Part shown: positions 6,544 through 8,424 of the stretch, in pieces | How positions within the stretch are numbered: position 1 is the stretch's first letter | How the letters are laid out: every line of letters begins with the position of its first letter | DNA from: Alphaproteobacteria bacterium UBA5343 | Lineage (GTDB): Bacteria; Pseudomonadota; Alphaproteobacteria; RF32; UBA5343 | DNA: 8,424 nt | Direction of reading: 5' to 3' | Assembly: GCA_002410125.1 (NCBI GenBank) | Contig: DHQH01000009.1 | Coordinates: 929-9,352 of the forward strand | Translations under genes and position numbers: made by a program | The notes under the pieces: model-generated | What the model was told of the DNA's origin: nothing | What the model saw: the letters and a program-made list of their open reading frames with translations, nothing else | Database searches by the model: none

Positions 6544-6582
6544 TTGACTTCCTTCGCACAGCAAGCGTTACTGTAAGCATAA
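6544..6582 (+). promoter_or_regulatory. Repeated promoter-like element, copy B (before DUF2924)
   Basis: TTGACTTC (6544-6551), GCAAGCGT (6561-6568) and CATAA (6578-6582) repeat the blocks and spacing of copy A at 6277. It begins two bases after the mini-DUF5681 stop. No good -10 box is seen (GTTACT lies 17 bases after TTGACT). ACAG/CTGT flank the GCAAGCGT region, giving slight dyad symmetry that could suit a regulator. A canonical AAGGAGG ribosome site follows at 6584-6590. Confidence 0.5.
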
Positions 6583-6598
6583 AAAGGAGGAGTTATAT

Positions 6599-7048
6599 AT
6601 GTTAGATTTACCAATATCATTTACACATCTAAAAGCACTACCCCAAACAGAGCAACAAGCCCTCTGGAATAAGTATTTTTTTCAGCCCCATTATTCTAAA
6701 AAGCCTATCTTAAAAACTCTCTGGTATCGAATACAATGCGTTCAAAACAATAGCTATATAGAAAACCGCCATCAAACCAAGCTTAATAAATATTCAAAGT
6801 CCCCAGAATATCACATTAAAAAAGCCATCAAATATAAAATCAACTTCAAAGCCGGAACTCAAATCACCAAAATCTATAAAGGAAAAGACCATATCGTAAC
6901 GGTCAACGGAGATAGTAGCTTTTTATATGATGATAAGGAGTATAAAACCATCTCAGCAGTAGCCATCGCCATCTGTGGAAGCAAAGTCTCCGGAAATCAT
7001 TTCTTCGGCTTATATAACAAAAAAACAGGAGAAGTCGTCGATGCCTAA
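6599..7048 (+). CDS. DUF2924 domain protein
   Basis: A 149-residue protein with the DUF2924 pattern. The C-terminal half shows GTQITKIYKGKDHIVTV (86-102), EYKTISAVAIAICGS (114-128) and GNHFFGLYN (132-140), corresponding to the family's arginine/lysine-rich strand, the YxSLSaIA-like helix and the FFGL ending. The biochemical role of the family is not known to me; it is typically encoded directly before a large serine recombinase in alphaproteobacterial phages and mobile elements, as here. It has the best ribosome site in the window (AAGGAGG, eight bases from the ATG), so strong translation is expected. Its last eight bases overlap the recombinase start, implying coupled expression. A partner or directionality factor for the recombinase, or a regulator of its operon, are inferences from this pairing. 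Confidence 0.88.
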   Translation: MLDLPISFTHLKALPQTEQQALWNKYFFQPHYSKKPILKTLWYRIQCVQNNSYIENRHQTKLNKYSKSPEYHIKKAIKYKINFKAGTQITKIYKGKDHIVTVNGDSSFLYDDKEYKTISAVAIAICGSKVSGNHFFGLYNKKTGEVVDA

Positions 7049-8424
7049 AACAATCAAAACTGTTAATTGTGCAATATATGTCCGTAAATCAACAGAAAAG
7101 GGGCTAGAGCAAAAGTTCAACTCCCTGCATAACCAAGAGGAGGCTTGCAAAAACTATATCCTCTCACAGTCTTTTAACAACTGGGAATATTATAAGACTT
7201 ATGAAGATGGAGGAATATCGGGCGGAACTATGGAGCGACCATCTCTAAGTCGTATGATAGAAGAGATTAAAAAGGGCAATATTCAAACCGTAGTCGTCTA
7301 TAAGGTCGATAGACTTTCCCGTTCAATTATGGACTTCCACAATATGATGAAAGAGTTTGAAAAATATAACTGCAATTTTGTCTCAATAACTCAAGCCTTC
7401 GACACCTCCACCTCAATGGGTAAGCTAACCCTAAATATGCTCTTATCCTTCGCCCAATTTGAAAGAGAAGTCTCCTCCGAAAGAGTAAGAGATAAACTCT
7501 ACGCTAGTAAAGCCAAAGGAATGTGGATGGGAAGTATTCCGCCCTTTGGTTATGATGTAGTCGATAAAAAGCTAGTCCCAAACAAAAAGGAAGCAGAAAC
7601 CATCAATTATATGTTTGAAGAATATCTAAAATCTCCATCGCTCCGTATCTTGTCTCAAACCATAAGAGAAAAGGAGATTAAGAGTAAATCTTGGAAGAGT
7701 GAAAAAGGAAATATCATCGGAGGAAAACACCTATCAAAAAATGTGATTGCTAGAATGTTACGAGACCCAGTCTATATCGGTAAAATCACCAATAAGAAAA
7801 CCAATGATGTCTTTAACGGTAAGCATAAGGCTATTCTTGATAAAGAGCTTTTTGATGCCGTCAAAATCAAACTAGACAACAAAAACACCAGAGGAAGCGG
7901 AAAAGTAAAAGCAAACAGCTATCTATTGCATAATAAGATAATAACAGCCGATGGCGTCACCTTTAAGAATATGAAAACCTCCAGAACTAAGAACAGAATT
8001 ACATATAGATATTATACGATACCAAATTTCTATCTACCCGCAGGAGATATTGATAATATCACCAGAGACATCATTCAAGATTTTCTAGATTCAGATATGT
8101 ATATGCTTCCACAAGAAACAAAACTCGCCTTCAAGCAGATATTCTATAATGATAAGCTTGTAAAAGATATGGTTTCAAAGATTATCTATCACGATAACAA
8201 ACTAACCTATTTTATAAATATCAGTGATACAAAATATCTTCAATCATTTACAAGCGATGGATATCTAAACACCAAGGCTGAAACCTTAGAAAACTCATAT
8301 CTAAGTGAAGATATGAAATATCTAGTCATCGATAAAGAAATAATGCTTCAAAAAGGAACCTCTCTATCAAATAAATATAGTGGCAAAGGAACAAACATTA
8401 TCACCAAAAAAGAAAACGCCAATG
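7041..8424 (+). CDS. Large serine recombinase / phage integrase (runs off right edge)
   Basis: The first 461 codons of a site-specific recombinase that would integrate and excise the element by double-strand cleavage through a phosphoserine link. The N-terminal resolvase domain (about 8-155) has YVRKS (13-17) with nucleophile Ser17, and VDRLSRS (89-95) with the catalytic arginines Arg91 and Arg94. A recombinase domain follows, with PPFGY (167-171) and RDPVYIGK (241-248). Where many relatives have a four-cysteine zinc ribbon, residues about 291-335 (SYLLHNKI, TYRYYTIP) contain no cysteine; I know this YRYY-type variant from alphaproteobacterial recombinases. A further C-terminal domain continues past the window with no stop seen. 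ATG 7041 has AGGAG nine bases upstream and overlaps the DUF2924 stop by eight bases. The gene looks intact as far as visible. Confidence 0.95.
   Translation, partial: MPKTIKTVNCAIYVRKSTEKGLEQKFNSLHNQEEACKNYILSQSFNNWEYYKTYEDGGISGGTMERPSLSRMIEEIKKGNIQTVVVYKVDRLSRSIMDFHNMMKEFEKYNCNFVSITQAFDTSTSMGKLTLNMLLSFAQFEREVSSERVRDKLYASKAKGMWMGSIPPFGYDVVDKKLVPNKKEAETINYMFEEYLKSPSLRILSQTIREKEIKSKSWKSEKGNIIGGKHLSKNVIARMLRDPVYIGKITNKKTNDVFNGKHKAILDKELFDAVKIKLDNKNTRGSGKVKANSYLLHNKIITADGVTFKNMKTSRTKNRITYRYYTIPNFYLPAGDIDNITRDIIQDFLDSDMYMLPQETKLAFKQIFYNDKLVKDMVSKIIYHDNKLTYFINISDTKYLQSFTSDGYLNTKAETLENSYLSEDMKYLVIDKEIMLQKGTSLSNKYSGKGTNIITKKENAN

Noticed and set aside
1..8424. CRISPR array, tRNA, rRNA or insertion sequence
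   Set aside because: No regularly spaced repeats, cloverleaf-like folds, ribosomal RNA signatures or transposase with terminal repeats were seen. The recombinase is a phage-type integrase, not an IS transposase.

Overview
The window is a low-GC piece of a bacterial prophage, phage or phage-derived element. All genes I can support are on the + strand. The best hints to the host are a DUF2924 gene overlapping a large serine recombinase, a recombinase without the usual zinc-ribbon cysteines, and a ParB-type methyltransferase next to a DUF5681 gene and a large terminase. I know these combinations mainly from Alphaproteobacteria, so a low-GC alphaproteobacterium (Rickettsiales/Holosporales-like or a gut Rhodospirillales-like lineage) or its phage is the best guess. 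This is inference from gene families, not a database match.

Layout. Positions 2-67 hold the last codons of an unidentified gene. Next is a very AT-rich gene (153-1118) for an unrecognised, charged, probably helical protein; it has a possible promoter and a hairpin in front and a terminator-like hairpin over its stop. A packaging block follows: a ParB/DNA methyltransferase (1212-2468), a DUF5681 protein in the small-terminase position (2471-2918) that carries an apparent frameshift in an A7 run, and the large terminase (2905-4347). A eukaryotic-like Ser/Thr protein kinase (4412-6271) comes next, with its own consensus-like promoter and its own intrinsic terminator. The right part is an integration block: a 67-residue mini-DUF5681 (6338-6541), DUF2924 (6599-7048) and a large serine recombinase (7041 to beyond the right edge).

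How it fits together. The recombinase would integrate and excise the element, and the terminase pair would package it. The methyltransferase may mark or protect its DNA. The kinase and the gene at 153 look like self-contained cargo ('morons') and are candidates for lysogenic conversion or anti-phage defence. No portal gene follows the large terminase in this window. Two control patterns recur: hairpins directly in front of three start codons with the Shine-Dalgarno in the 3' arm, and an ungapped two-copy TTGACTTC-N9-GCAAGCGT-N9-CATAA element in front of the mini-DUF5681 and DUF2924 genes. No tRNA, rRNA, CRISPR array or insertion sequence was seen, and no gene-free stretch exceeds 300 bases.
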